Made by a program: the position numbers and the translations under genes. This document shows positions 1 through 14,379 of a DNA stretch of 64,000 bases, one piece after another (position 1 is the stretch's first letter; the number at the start of each line of letters is the position of its first letter). Source of the stretch: Lithospermum erythrorhizon (Eukaryota > Streptophyta > Magnoliopsida > Boraginales > Boraginaceae). A model generated the notes under the pieces. The model was not told the DNA's origin and ran no database searches. It worked only from the letters and a program-made list of their open reading frames with translations. The stretch spans positions 141,571 through 205,570 of the forward strand of contig JADFUC010001685.1 of assembly GCA_019722365.1 (NCBI GenBank), written 5' to 3'.

Positions 1-186
1 ACATTGTAATACATACACAAGCTAACTAAAATTTAACTTTGCAAAACCTATTGAAACATACAGCTAGAGAACATGATGAATTAACTTATTAACATAACAT
101 GCTCGATTAACAATAACTATGAAGATAAATATCCTAGCTATCTAGAGGTATTTAATTGATCAATTGAACATCTATGAATTCTTGAA

Positions 187-570
187 TTATGGGTTGTAAC
201 TCTTTTGAAAATTATGGCCTACTCCAGGGCTGTGACCGGGTGTCGTGGGGCGAAAATCGTCGGTCCTCCCAGTGGCCGAGTAGGGTCTGCCACTAGAAAC
301 AACGTTGGTTTCAGATTCTGAGTGAGAGTGACCAATTCCAGGATTGTGCCCTGGATTAGTTGGTCGAAATTCACCATTTTTCCCATTGTTGATAGCCTCA
401 TGTCCCAAATTATGTATCGTTTTTTCTTGCATTGAAGGATGTGGAACATCATTTTTGTGGTCTGTTGAGGCTTTGAGTTGTCTACCCTCAACTAGTACAC
501 TTTCATGGCTGCATGATAAAACAGTAAGAAGGAAATAAATGGCAAGGAATTTTTTGGTAACAACAACCAT
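187..570 (-). CDS. CEP (C-terminally encoded peptide) precursor with two CEP domains
   Basis: A single-exon secreted hormone precursor of 127 residues. The ATG is at 568-570 (minus strand). Residues 1-29 form a signal peptide with a hydrophobic core around FLAIYFLLTVLSC. A variable linker follows, then two CEP domains: EFRPTNPGHNPGIGH (about residues 67-81) and DFRPTTPGHSPGVGH (about 105-119), with a short tail after the second. The F-R-P-T-x-P-G-H-x-P-G-[IV]-G-H pattern is the CEP signature. In known members about 15 residues are cut out, prolines are hydroxylated, and the peptide is sensed by CEP receptor kinases to adjust root growth and nitrogen uptake; that role is inferred from the family. 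A TATA-like box lies about 145 bp upstream. Two domains mean one precursor could give two slightly different peptides (TNPGHNPGIGH against TTPGHSPGVGH). The member number within the family cannot be set from here. Confidence 0.93.
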   Translation of the reverse strand: MVVVTKKFLAIYFLLTVLSCSHESVLVEGRQLKASTDHKNDVPHPSMQEKTIHNLGHEAINNGKNGEFRPTNPGHNPGIGHSHSESETNVVSSGRPYSATGRTDDFRPTTPGHSPGVGHNFQKSYNP

Positions 571-713
571 TATTGAAGTTTTAAAAAGATTTTTTTGTAG
601 ATTGTTTTTTGCCCTAAAAGAATTTGCTATAGGTTTAAAATGGAAAATGATGCGATACTAGTTGTAAATGTTGATAGGAGAAGTGGAATGGTTTTTTGAT
701 TGACAGTCGTAGG

Positions 714-722
714 TATTTATAG
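714..722 (-). promoter_or_regulatory. TATA box of the CEP precursor gene
   Basis: On the minus strand this reads CTATAAATA, a near-ideal plant TATA box. It lies about 145 bp upstream of the CEP start codon, which would leave a 5' leader of roughly 110 nt. No other candidate as good was seen nearby. Confidence 0.55.
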
Positions 723-2204
723 TGTATGTTGGGCAGAATATGAGGGAATTGACCTCTAAATTTATAATGGTGTAGGCCTTATGGAAGAGAGAACATGCTT
801 GAGGCATCATTTCAATAAACAGTATCATGTTGGATTGCCTTTGCAGTTGCTAATGTAAGTAGACTGGTTAATGTGTTATCATTCGTAACTAGCTAGAAAG
901 AAGACTGCTTTTATTCCATAAGATGAATTTACATCTTCTATGGAGCATACCCTGTAATAATCCCAAACAACAAATGGGAAAATACACTTGAATCCTTTAC
1001 ATGAAATAAAATACATGGCTAAATTATTTTAAATTATGTTGTATATTATGTATTGAGTAATTATCTGATGCTATACATATGATATCCCTTAAAATATGAT
1101 CTTGAAAATGTGAAGCTGTGGGCCAAAAAAGTAAACATCGAAATGGGATAGAATCAGGACGGGAAAATACAAATCAAACTAAAATATGCCTTACTTAAAA
1201 TGTCAACATTAAAGCCCCAATCTAGATAATCTCCCAATTGGTTGCGTCTACGTTTTTTCTAACGTCCTAAAATTCGTCACAAAAGCAAAGGTCAAATCAC
1301 AACATGAAAATCATAAAAAGCAAATTGCAACTTAATTATACAATATTGAATTTCCACCCATATATATTTAGCATGGGTACAGGGTCATCTTGCACCAAAT
1401 AACATGACCCCATGTTCCCACATTTTTCGTCCTAAGCACCAGGATCCTAGCGAATCCCATCTTTTAGTTAACTATTTAGCAAAGGTCCCAAAAAGATATT
1501 GTAATAAATTCCAACTTGATACTCCATAAAAACTAAAAAAACAAAGTTTGTTTTGTAAAGGATGGCTAACATGAACAGCCGTAATTTGCCCAATCAACTT
1601 TTGTTTTATTAATCATGGCCAGTCAAAGCAAATTGGCATTTCATAAAGTTCTACCTTTCACCCTTTTCCGGTAGTTGTGACTTGACTGCCACATATTGTA
1701 TTGACCCGTGTTTTTTCATGTAATTAGTAAGACACAAATATCATGGTGAATATTCTAGTAAAAATGAATCTATCTCAATATATTTTTCCCTTTATATTTT
1801 ATCATTCATCTTGCAAATTATATTATTCTATAATAATGTGAAAACTAATATGATTATTGTCTCCTTTTAGATTCTAAGGTTTAATTAAGAATAAGACAAA
1901 ATATGAAAGAGCAAATGTAAATCGAATTCAAAATATCAAAAACGGAATGAGAAAAGGAAAATGTCCATCAAAATCATGGCAAAAGTCGAGGAAATTGACA
2001 CTAGTTACCATTTTCATCAGAATTTTAAACACACTATTTGATCGGCATTAGTTAAAAATGGTTGATCAAATAATTGTCAATGGTTTATTGATTTTATTGA
2101 AAAATTTATCATAATACTGTTATTAAATGATTGTTCGAGCATGAATTTTTGATAGTTGTAATTTTTAAATTTTGACCTTAAATATATTTGTTTATGTTAA
2201 TATT

Positions 2205-2345
2205 TGATAAAAAAATATATCAATGAAAATAATTTGAAATATGTATTTTATTGATACTTGGTTTAAATAAATATTATACAATACAAATAAAAAAAATTCA
2301 CCTCGAAGTTTAAATGTATTAAAAAGTCAAAAGTTTAAAAAAAGA
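2205..2345. repeat. Dispersed AT-rich repeat, copy 1 of 4 (MITE-like)
   Basis: Shares the block around ATTATACAATACAAATAAA plus flanking text (gaaatatgtattttatt before it, aaaagtcaaaagtttaaa after it) with stretches near 20735-20965, 28400-28640 and 62985-63160. Limits are approximate because the surroundings are all AT-rich. Confidence 0.5.
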
Positions 2346-3340
2346 GAGTAATATTTATTTCATTAACTAGTATGGACCATTCTCGTTTCAGTCACCTCCG
2401 CATTTATTTTAATGATCTAGTTTTAAAATTATTAGGTTAAAATAATGATATATTTCATCATTTTTAATACTAACATTTTGTACATTTAATATTTCACACT
2501 TGTGCATATTAACTTTTTTCTTTGTTTGTCTACTTTCATATTTTCTAATACTTGTAGGCTGTAGCTAACTTTAAATAATTAATTCTGTAAAAATCAAGGT
2601 GGGTCAATTAAATAAAGATGAAGCTTTTATAATTATTAATTTGGTGTATCACTTTACTTTCTACAAGTTAAATAAAAGCAATGGATGATCTATGAGTTTG
2701 GTATAGTCCCTGGTTCCGGCCGTCAATGTCTTCAAAGTTCAAATCGAATAAGAAAATGGAATTATTTAAGATTCTTTAACTAAAGTGGAATGGTTGGCTC
2801 CAAATGTTGGGGAGGGCTATTGGAACCTTCTCCATGGACTACTTTATAGTACTTTCCTCTGTTTAATTAATCATCTAACAAAAATTTATTATTTTATTAT
2901 AATTGATCATATAATTTTTCTTTGCATTGAAGTTAAAAAAAATTATTTTTTGTCACCTAATATTCTTATCTTCGATGGTTGATAATTTTTTAAGTAATTA
3001 TTATTATATCTTATTAAAGTACTTTTAAGCTAGATGATCAATTAAATTAATACGGAAGGAGTAATAGATATTATACCTTCTATTCTTTAATTGGCATTTT
3101 CAAATGTAAGACAAGACTTTGACTATAATAACTTATATTCCATAAAAAAAAAAAATTGTCTATTTTCACCTTTGATTATAATAACACTCCTATTATATAT
3201 AAAAATTATCTACTTTGATCTTTTTTTCATTATTTGTCCTATTTTATCATTTTATATATATTTTAGAAAATATGTTACTTCTATTAAAATGGACTTATAT
3301 AGTAGCATATGAACTTATAATACTAGATGATTGCTTCAAA

Positions 3341-3434
3341 AATTTATATGTGCTAATGCTTAAATGATCAAATTAAACTATTGTATGAATTTATATGTGC
3401 TAGTGTTTAGATGATCAAATTAAACTATTGTATC
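3341..3434. repeat. 47-bp tandem duplication
   Basis: Two adjacent units starting at 3341 and 3388, each beginning aatttatatgtgcta and ending aaattaaactattgta, with only a few substitutions between them. Confidence 0.85.
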
Positions 3435-4069
3435 ATGTAAAATCTTGGTCTCAACGAATTTATCATCTTAACTGAACATAGATACATTTTGAACGTTAAA
3501 TTCCATAAAGATTACTGAATTTGTGAGGACAACTACCCAAGTGATAAACTAACAGGGCAGACTTTATGCGTTAGCTTGCAGGCAAAATAATTTTTTTAAG
3601 ATCCTAATGTTGTTTTAACCATCCCCTATCGCAAATTCAAAACCGCTTAAGTAAATTCGATTATCTCTGCAGTCAAAATAATAAGGCAAAATTATTCACA
3701 TCTATTACTCCATCAATTTTAAAATGTCAATTTTTGATATTGTTATTTACATTGTTAAATTCTAAATTCAAATATTTATATGTATATACTATAGTATTTG
3801 TATAATATAGAAATAATACATATAAGTAACACTACTATTTTCGTTCATAGAATTTACTAACAGCCATATCAAAAGCGTTTTCAGCATCCCAGGGGGCAGG
3901 ACCCAGGATATGTTCCATAAGATAACTATATTTGACGATATTCACAAAGTTCAAATTCTGCATAGACAACTACAGAATATATGCATAGAAAAGCCTGACA
4001 TTCAGTGGAATTAAGGTCTAATCAATTAAATCAATAAATGCAGTATGATATAAATCCTAAGATTCAACA

Positions 4070-7000
4070 CTAGGCAAATATCTGCTGGATTACAGCTTCT
4101 GCATTCCCATTGTACTGTGCTAGGAGATGGATCGCATCAGCTCGGGGCAAAGCAAGAAACTCCTGCCAAGTGAATCAACGCACAGAAAAGATCATCATGA
4201 GTGGTCAGCAGAATAAGATGGACAACAATATATAAATGAACAGTAATAAGACAAAAACTAAGGCGAGAGAGAAACCGATGTATATATTTCAAAGTTTGAA
4301 CCATTTTTACCGATTGACAAATAACGAATTAGAGATCTACAGTATGAAACCTAATAAATTACGGTCATTGTATCAGGAGAACCATAGGTCTTACAGGTAT
4401 ACTGTATATTCGACAAAAAAATAATTCAAATTATCTAAGTGGTAAAAGATGTCGTATCAGGACATGGAGAAAGTTTGGGAGAGCACAAATTTTCAACCTC
4501 AGTGCACTCTCATTCCCATCTTATGATCATGGAGTTTTGAGTTCACTATGGGAACATTAAAAAAAGGAAATAGCATATATACTTCATTTAAAAAAGAATA
4601 CTCACCATAACCTTAATTATTGAACTTTCATCCCACGCATCATCAGATGACATTTGGGTGGGACTACTGCCATCTTGCATGCCAACTCCAGAAGATACAG
4701 TAACTTCTGAAGAACCATGAGTGCCAGTATCACTGTTTGACTTATATGTACCCTCAGTAAGCAACGGGATAGTAACCTCTTTAAGAGAATTTATCTTCAG
4801 AAGACCTTCAAATCGATCTTTGCACATTTGTTGCTTGAACCACTCGGTGTGAGTGTGAACCGTTTCCCTCACTATCTTCATAAGTTGAGGTTCATCAATA
4901 CCAAGCTTTCTACCAACAGCAACCTTCACAGAGTTCAATAGCATCAATATCGTAGTTATCATATCACCGTAGAAAAAGGTGGCAATCATGACTTGTGGAG
5001 GTGGGGTTAATTTGAATGTTTTGCTTTTACTATAAACCAAACTTAAAGAATGTTTGAGTATATTATATGCATAACCAGATGCTCCCACAGGGCGGTCACA
5101 TAGTACACAATCATACCCTAGTGATAACAATAAAGCTGATTCCGAATTGACCTAAGAGTGATGTTCAAGCCTACAGTATAATTGCATTCATGTTCTGTCT
5201 TCGTTCCAACTTTTACATGGCTTCCCTCAGGATGAATATATAATTCATATGTTAAACATAGCGGTCCATAAATCCTCACAAGGGTCAAACTTTCTAGAAA
5301 ATGAAGGAAAGATGTAAAAAAATGAAGTCAAGCTGCTTCAATCTCATTCGATGTTAAGAAATTATATCAAATTTTTACATGGAGTTAACAAAAATTCCCT
5401 CATTTAAGATGTTTGTACTAGTTTACCCACATATGCTATAGTTTCCTGGAGTTGGGGATTAAAGAGCCAATGAGATATATTCAGCAGTTAAATCAGGTGA
5501 TATTAAATTGACCAAGCACCATATAGCACTCACCTGGAGTGAAGTTGCAAGAGCATGCAACGGCAGGCGGTCAACAAAAGCCTCTTCATTAGGTCTGAGC
5601 AGAGAAAACAATGTTTCCTTTAAGGGCTTCAGCAAAGTAACATTGGTAGCTGCCAAAGGACCTAAATGTGCACTGGCTACATTGAGTGCACGAGAGTGAT
5701 CACCAGACCTCACTAACTTCAAAAACTCAACCTGGATGAATAACGCAGTAAGAAAAAACAAATGAACCACTTTGTAATTCAATTAGTTATAGCCAGTAAA
5801 ACTTTTGAGAGCAGTAAGAAAAACAAATGGACCACTTTGTAATTCAATTAGTTATAGCCAGTAAAACTTTTGAGATATACTAACCTGTTTTAGTTGAAAT
5901 AGCAAAACTGGGTTTTGCATCATGAAATTAGGTTCGATGGAGTTCAATTCTTCAACAACTTCAGCAGCCATTCCTTTGCTTGCAAGATCTTTTATTTTCA
6001 GTAAAAACTCATAGCTATTTTCCATCTTGTTTATAGAATCCACTTGTGATAAATTAGCCATTAACATGTCTGCATTGCCAGCACCCTGCACTTCTATGTT
6101 ACTTACAGGATGAAGTTCATAAAGAAACTCGAGTTCATCAGTTCTTCCCCTCCATCGCTTGCGTTTGTTTCGTTCCCCACTAACATGACCTCTACTTTTT
6201 TGCAAAGTTTTGAAGTTCATAGATTGATGTGTTCCACTTGTACTACACTCTTCAGAGCAGCTAGTTATTTCACCAGAATACCGTTCTTCGGTATCATTGT
6301 TCTGAAGGTGCATTGCATTTGAACCAGCTCCAAGAAGATTGGCCTGGACAGCATCATTGCTATAAACTTCATCATCTAAAACTTTTGGATTTCTTGTGGT
6401 GCCTATAATAGAATGAGAAAGGACCTTTAGAACTTGATGGATTAACATCAAAAGTCAACATTCAAATATATCATGATGAACCATACCTATACGACTACCA
6501 GAAGGCGAAGGGACATCCAAGTCAATGATACCCCTATAGACACAGTACTCGTGAACAAGATCGTCAAGCAGGGAAACATTCAACTGCATACGGCATAACT
6601 CATTCTGCAACAGGACTCAGAAGAGGAAGTTCTTAAACAGCAAGTAGATCTTAAATTAAGGGAGAAGCAGTTGACATTCATCGCCGAGAGGCGGGACAGC
6701 ACACAAATGAAAAGATGCGCACGGTAAGCAGTTCACATGGGCGATCGCTCAGGGCCCCAGTTTTGAAGGAACATATTAAATAATAATACAAATCCATTTT
6801 TCCACTACACCTTAAGAAACGAAGAAAAAAAATCTCAGATTGAGTTTTTTTTTTGCCGTCTTTTTACATTCCTGACAGAGATCCATCATTTTTTTTCATT
6901 CTCACTAATCAGCGGCAGTTTAGAATCTTTCAGGATAATTTGAAGATTCGATGGATTCTAGAAACGATTGCAGTTCAGACGAATGTTTGGTGTCTTTATA

Positions 7001-10000
7001 CATTCCTGACAGAGAATATATCAATTCCTTAAATGTGTCTCATTTAAGCTGTTTTTTACTCGCTGCAATACCTACTTCAATGTATTAAATAATTTTTTGG
7101 AAAAAATGCATGGGTCCTACTAAAATTGGGATGAAATGGGTAGTGGAGACAACATCACTTGAATAAATTCAATTATTCTAGACAGCATCCATCACATGCA
7201 AGAGAATTCATGGCAGGCAGCAGCTTTAGTCAACATCAACGAATAAAATTCCAACTATTCTAGTTGTATCCATCACATGCAAGGTTACTGTGGCAGACAG
7301 CAGCATAAATATCGAGAGTTCTTTTTATCTAAGTGGGACCTTAGGTATTTATGGAGATCTATTATTCTTATCAGCATTACAATCTTAGTTGAGATTTCGC
7401 ATTCTAGCCAGTATCACAAGAACACACCCTATATTGAATTGTACAGTTCTATACAAATGGCAACAAACACAGTACCTGAAATGCACGAAACAGGTCCCCC
7501 TTTGCAAATCTCAAACTATCAATGACACACGCAATGCGTGATCCTGGAGACTGCATGAGCCAGTGCTTGTATGTCCACCTGTTTGACAACCAAACAAATT
7601 TGGACAGAAATGTGTAAAACCTTATTCTGCAGAGAAGTACTACATCTACATACTTCTAGCATCGTAACTTAAAAGAAAATGTATATCAGTAAACTTAAGT
7701 TACATTACCTCGTCAAAAGGAGGCGCCCCCCATAAACTCTCTTGCGGTGTTGCAGGGGAATCACGTTCTTCCAGAAGCAACCTTTCAGTGAGATCTGATA
7801 TTGGTGAGGAAATACCTTGACGGAAGCAGAAAACCTTATGTATGCTGAAGAATATCCAAAAGATTAAAAATTAAGGTGTATAAATAATAACATGATACTA
7901 TAAAACAATCGTGCAACAAATACTTTAAAAAATGTTAGTTACTAACAAAAGCTAGAAACTGCAATGTAAACATTAATACAATGCTCATACTGCCATAAAA
8001 AACATGATTTTGATGTATTTCCAGTTCAAGATGGGTGAAGTGACAACTGACTCAGTCAGAACCTTCTCAATGTCATAATGCTGGATACATGCTTGTAGAT
8101 GATCTCTTAACACAGATACTAATAGTCCAGCAATCTCAAACCTTCTCTTTTCAGACCACTGAAGACAAATATAATCACCTAAGTAATTCAAAAAATGGAG
8201 AAAAGAAATTCTAAGCCAGTAATGTGTAAACATGCACATCCAAAGTCCAAAACTCAAATGTCTCATCATAATAATAACTTAGGTAGATGAAATATGATAA
8301 CCAAAAAAAAAAATCTAGAATAATAGTGATACAAAGGAACCTCTACCAAGTAATAATTAGGAACAATATGAACGGACCTATAACAGAGATAATGTCAAAG
8401 AAAAAAAGGATATTGCCGGAGCACATTTTAGGTGTTTGACATTATACTTATGTATGCTTTCAGATTCCACTGTCACCATTTTAAGAAGTCAGCACACACA
8501 AACACTCATCTACTGACCAGTGGTCGAGATAGCAAACTTAATAATTATCTACAAAGTTCAATTGCTTGAACTCTACAACATAATTGAATTCATCAAATGA
8601 CAGGAATTGCGTTGGACAGCAGGTGTAATATTAAGATTTGCTTTGTGATCTGTTGTTCATCATTCGCAAAAACATAAGCAGTTGAAAATTGAAAGTGGTG
8701 CATGTATTCTGATTATTCAACAAATGTGTTTGTTTCATATATAACTTGACTCAATTCATTAAGTAAAAATTATAGACTACTCAAATAATTGGCAAAGTCG
8801 GTGATACAAAAATGCATCTGTATTATCATCTAATTAATTGTTTCAGAGAGTAGGAAATTAGTAAATGGGTGCTTGTTGCAACGTTTTGACTTATGACTGC
8901 TCGGACGGAAGCCAGTAGAACTGGATAGAAAGCATCATCTGAGGTAATAAACTTGATACTTGGCCAGAGTAAAGGATAAATTAGAAACAGATTTTTTTTA
9001 ACAATATTCATGTTCAAAAGCAAGAAGTCAGAACTGAACAATCTAATTGGTGTGATTCAGCTGCAACCTAAAATGATATGATGCAAGACCTCATATATAA
9101 TCATAATACTGATCACTGATGCCACATCAGATCCTCACCATTTCCAATATATTTTCTACTCTATAATCAGTAAACTCACAAGAAAATACCCTCTCAAAAT
9201 TGAAGACTAGCTAACAATCTTCTTATGCAGAAACACAAGTTCTTTTTCTGTTTTAACACTCATAACGTATAAGAACATTTAAATCCGGAAACTCATATAT
9301 GTTGCTGACGGAAGATGTGTACCTATCCAATTATATAAAGACGTTCACCATATACATGCTAAAGTTATCATCCTAAATTCTGAATATCTCCAAAATAATT
9401 GTCAGTCAAGGAATGAAGTAAATAATTCCAACATAGACGTTCATGAAACCAAACTGCCATCTGGATATATGGAGGGAGTCAATTTCATATTCTGACCTAA
9501 TGCTTCCTCTAAAGCACACTGGTGACCATTCTCGATAAAGAAACGTAATACACTAGAAATTTTGTTATTGGCATCAAACAGATATTTGAGAGATGCTCAA
9601 GTCAGAGGTCCTATGTGATAGTTTTCGTTTTGCGTATAAATTAATTGATAATAATACAGATTGATGCTACCCTGGGACATTGTCCTATGCATACAGTGAA
9701 ACAAACCCTTAGCAGATTCCTATGTCTTTGACTCTTTGCAACTATTTTTCTGTTTTGCCATGTTCTGTATTCAAAATACAGCCCAGTGCTTTCTGAGAAA
9801 TTCTAACAATCACTAATAATAAAAACTACTCAGTAGATGTCCCCATAATTGTCCACCCAGTTTTTGCAGGTTCAATAATATTAGGGGTCTCTTTGCTTAT
9901 TTTGACACTTCCCAATTCATAACGCTACTAATAAGCACTATCTCGAGTTCTCAACCCGGTGCCTTCCTAGTCGTGCAAGTTTTCGCAAATGGACCAATGC

Positions 10001-11060
10001 AGTAGAGTGGAGATTTATTGACTGTAGTACAAAATAACATCAAAGAAAGTCTGAACAGAGAAGTTTATATTTGCCTACCTCAGGTGCAACTGGAGATGTT
10101 TGATCATCTTTGTCATAAATAAGAGCTAGGAGAATGTGCTTAAATTCCTCATAAGCTTCCTAAAAATCACCATAAAAGAAGTGTGTCAGACCTAATGGTA
10201 TAATGAGGAAGAATATCTTGACCAACTAGAAAGCGGCCAGACATTTTAGACCTCAAGTCAATGTTACGTGCAATTAATGGAGTAAAAGGGTTCGATTCAG
10301 GAAGCACATAGAACATGAGGTACAAGAAACAGCAATAGGAAGTGCACAACATCCTCTGTTCAACAAGAGATCACATAACACAAAAGCAGAATATTCCTAC
10401 TTGGTACCTAATCAAATGACTGAAGTCTAAAGATATTCGAATGCACAATAGTAAGTGTTTGCAACTGGTCAAAACATCTTGAAACCAAAATATAACCTAA
10501 ATGATGAGATCATAGTCACAGGAAACACTCGAACAACTAACCCATTTTGTCCCCGGTATACACCGTCCTATAATTATGTAGATTAGTACAGTAGAAGTGT
10601 TAAACCAATTACAGAATACTAGTACTTAGATTATAAGTGTATCACATCACTTTGTCCATTTCCAAATACCATTAAAGAATTAAAATATAAAAATAAAATG
10701 TCGAATTACAAGGTAACCAATTTCAAAAAGTATAATTCTGAATGCATGTAATATACCCCTCCCGTACCGGATTCATCTAAATTGACAAATTCCCCCAATC
10801 GGTATTATTTTCTGTCACGGATGTCCCCGTCCCCAGATGACAATGAATTAGATAATAACATCAGACATCTTTAGAAAGAAAATAGTCCTTCAAAAATAAC
10901 AAGAGGATAAAAGATTCTAGCAATCCTTAAATTCTAATCCAGAACAGCATAAGAAGGAAGAATAACCCACAGGATAAGCATCTAGAGCACATGGTGCAAA
11001 GCGCTTTAGGTATTATAAGATTCTTACTCTTCCATTTTCCTCAAAAAGCTCAATAAATTT
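4070..11060 (-). CDS. LisH/CTLH/CRA domain (RanBPM-like) gene, 5' half disrupted
   Basis: Exons read on the minus strand: 10971-11060, 10079-10159, about 8004-8158, 7709-7844, 7476-7578, 6487-6604, 5885-6402, 5534-5731, 4606-5151, 4070-4162 (TAG stop 4070-4072). The LisH-type helix is in 6487-6604 (LVHEYCVYRGI). The CTLH segment spans the end of 5885-6402 and the start of 5534-5731 (FLLKIKDLASKGM to VEFLKLVRSGDHSRAL). The last exons carry CRA-type helices and a UBA-like tail (LLAQYNGNAEAVIQQIFA). Proteins of this class act as scaffolds, some in CTLH/GID ubiquitin-ligase complexes; this member's role is unknown. Exons from 7709-7844 and from 6604 down to 4070 keep phase. Breaks compared with remembered homologues: 7476-7578 is 4 nt too long, shifting frame between VDIQALAHAV and DSLRFAKGDLF; 8004-8158 looks shifted after HLQA; 10971-11060 has an in-frame TAA. 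No first exon was found. Pseudogene or assembly error are both possible. Confidence 0.7.
5745..5875. repeat. 66-bp tandem duplication inside an intron of the LisH/CRA gene
   Basis: Units at 5745-5810 and 5811-5875 both begin gcagtaagaaaaa and end agtaaaacttttgaga. They differ by one A in the A-run and one a/g change, so the duplication is recent. It lies in the intron between exons 5885-6402 and 5534-5731. Confidence 0.9.
8159..10078 (-). other. Large intron of the LisH/CRA gene
   Basis: A 1.9-kb stretch between the exons ending with SPVAPE and starting with WSEKRRFE. I see no coding homology, RNA gene or clear transposon boundary in it. Confidence 0.5.
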
Positions 11061-11444
11061 CTGGATAAACATAATTGTAGAAATCAGACGACATCAACAT
11101 ACCCTTGAAGACAAAATTAGAAAATAAATAAAAACAACAAGAGATAAATAATGCACCCGTTGCACTTTGATTCTGTATCATCATTAATTGTCTTAGTTCA
11201 AATTCCCAGGGCCGGAAGATTTAGTTTAATTTCTGCAGTTGACTGAACTTAATTATTACAAGTCTACAGAAAGTATGACATTTATACATCTAAATGCCAC
11301 TAGGTTTAGGAACCTGTCTAGAATCACATAAAACATAGTAGTAGCCAGAATAGTCTTCATAGAGACCTAATGGCAACCAGGCAAACTCATTATTGTTGAC
11401 CAGTAGTAGCAGACAATAGAATTCTCCCTGCGTAAATGTTCAGG

Positions 11445-14379
<2,935 letters not shown>

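Larger units (their letters stand above)
723..4069. other. Gene-free stretch between the CEP gene and the LisH/CRA gene
   Basis: About 3.3 kb of AT-rich sequence with no convincing coding region. It contains a copy of a dispersed AT-rich repeat (about 2205-2345), a 47-bp tandem duplication (3341-3434) and a MITE-end-like motif (acggaaggagta, near 3052-3063). The short open frames here have no codon structure or homology that I can recognise. Confidence 0.6.
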
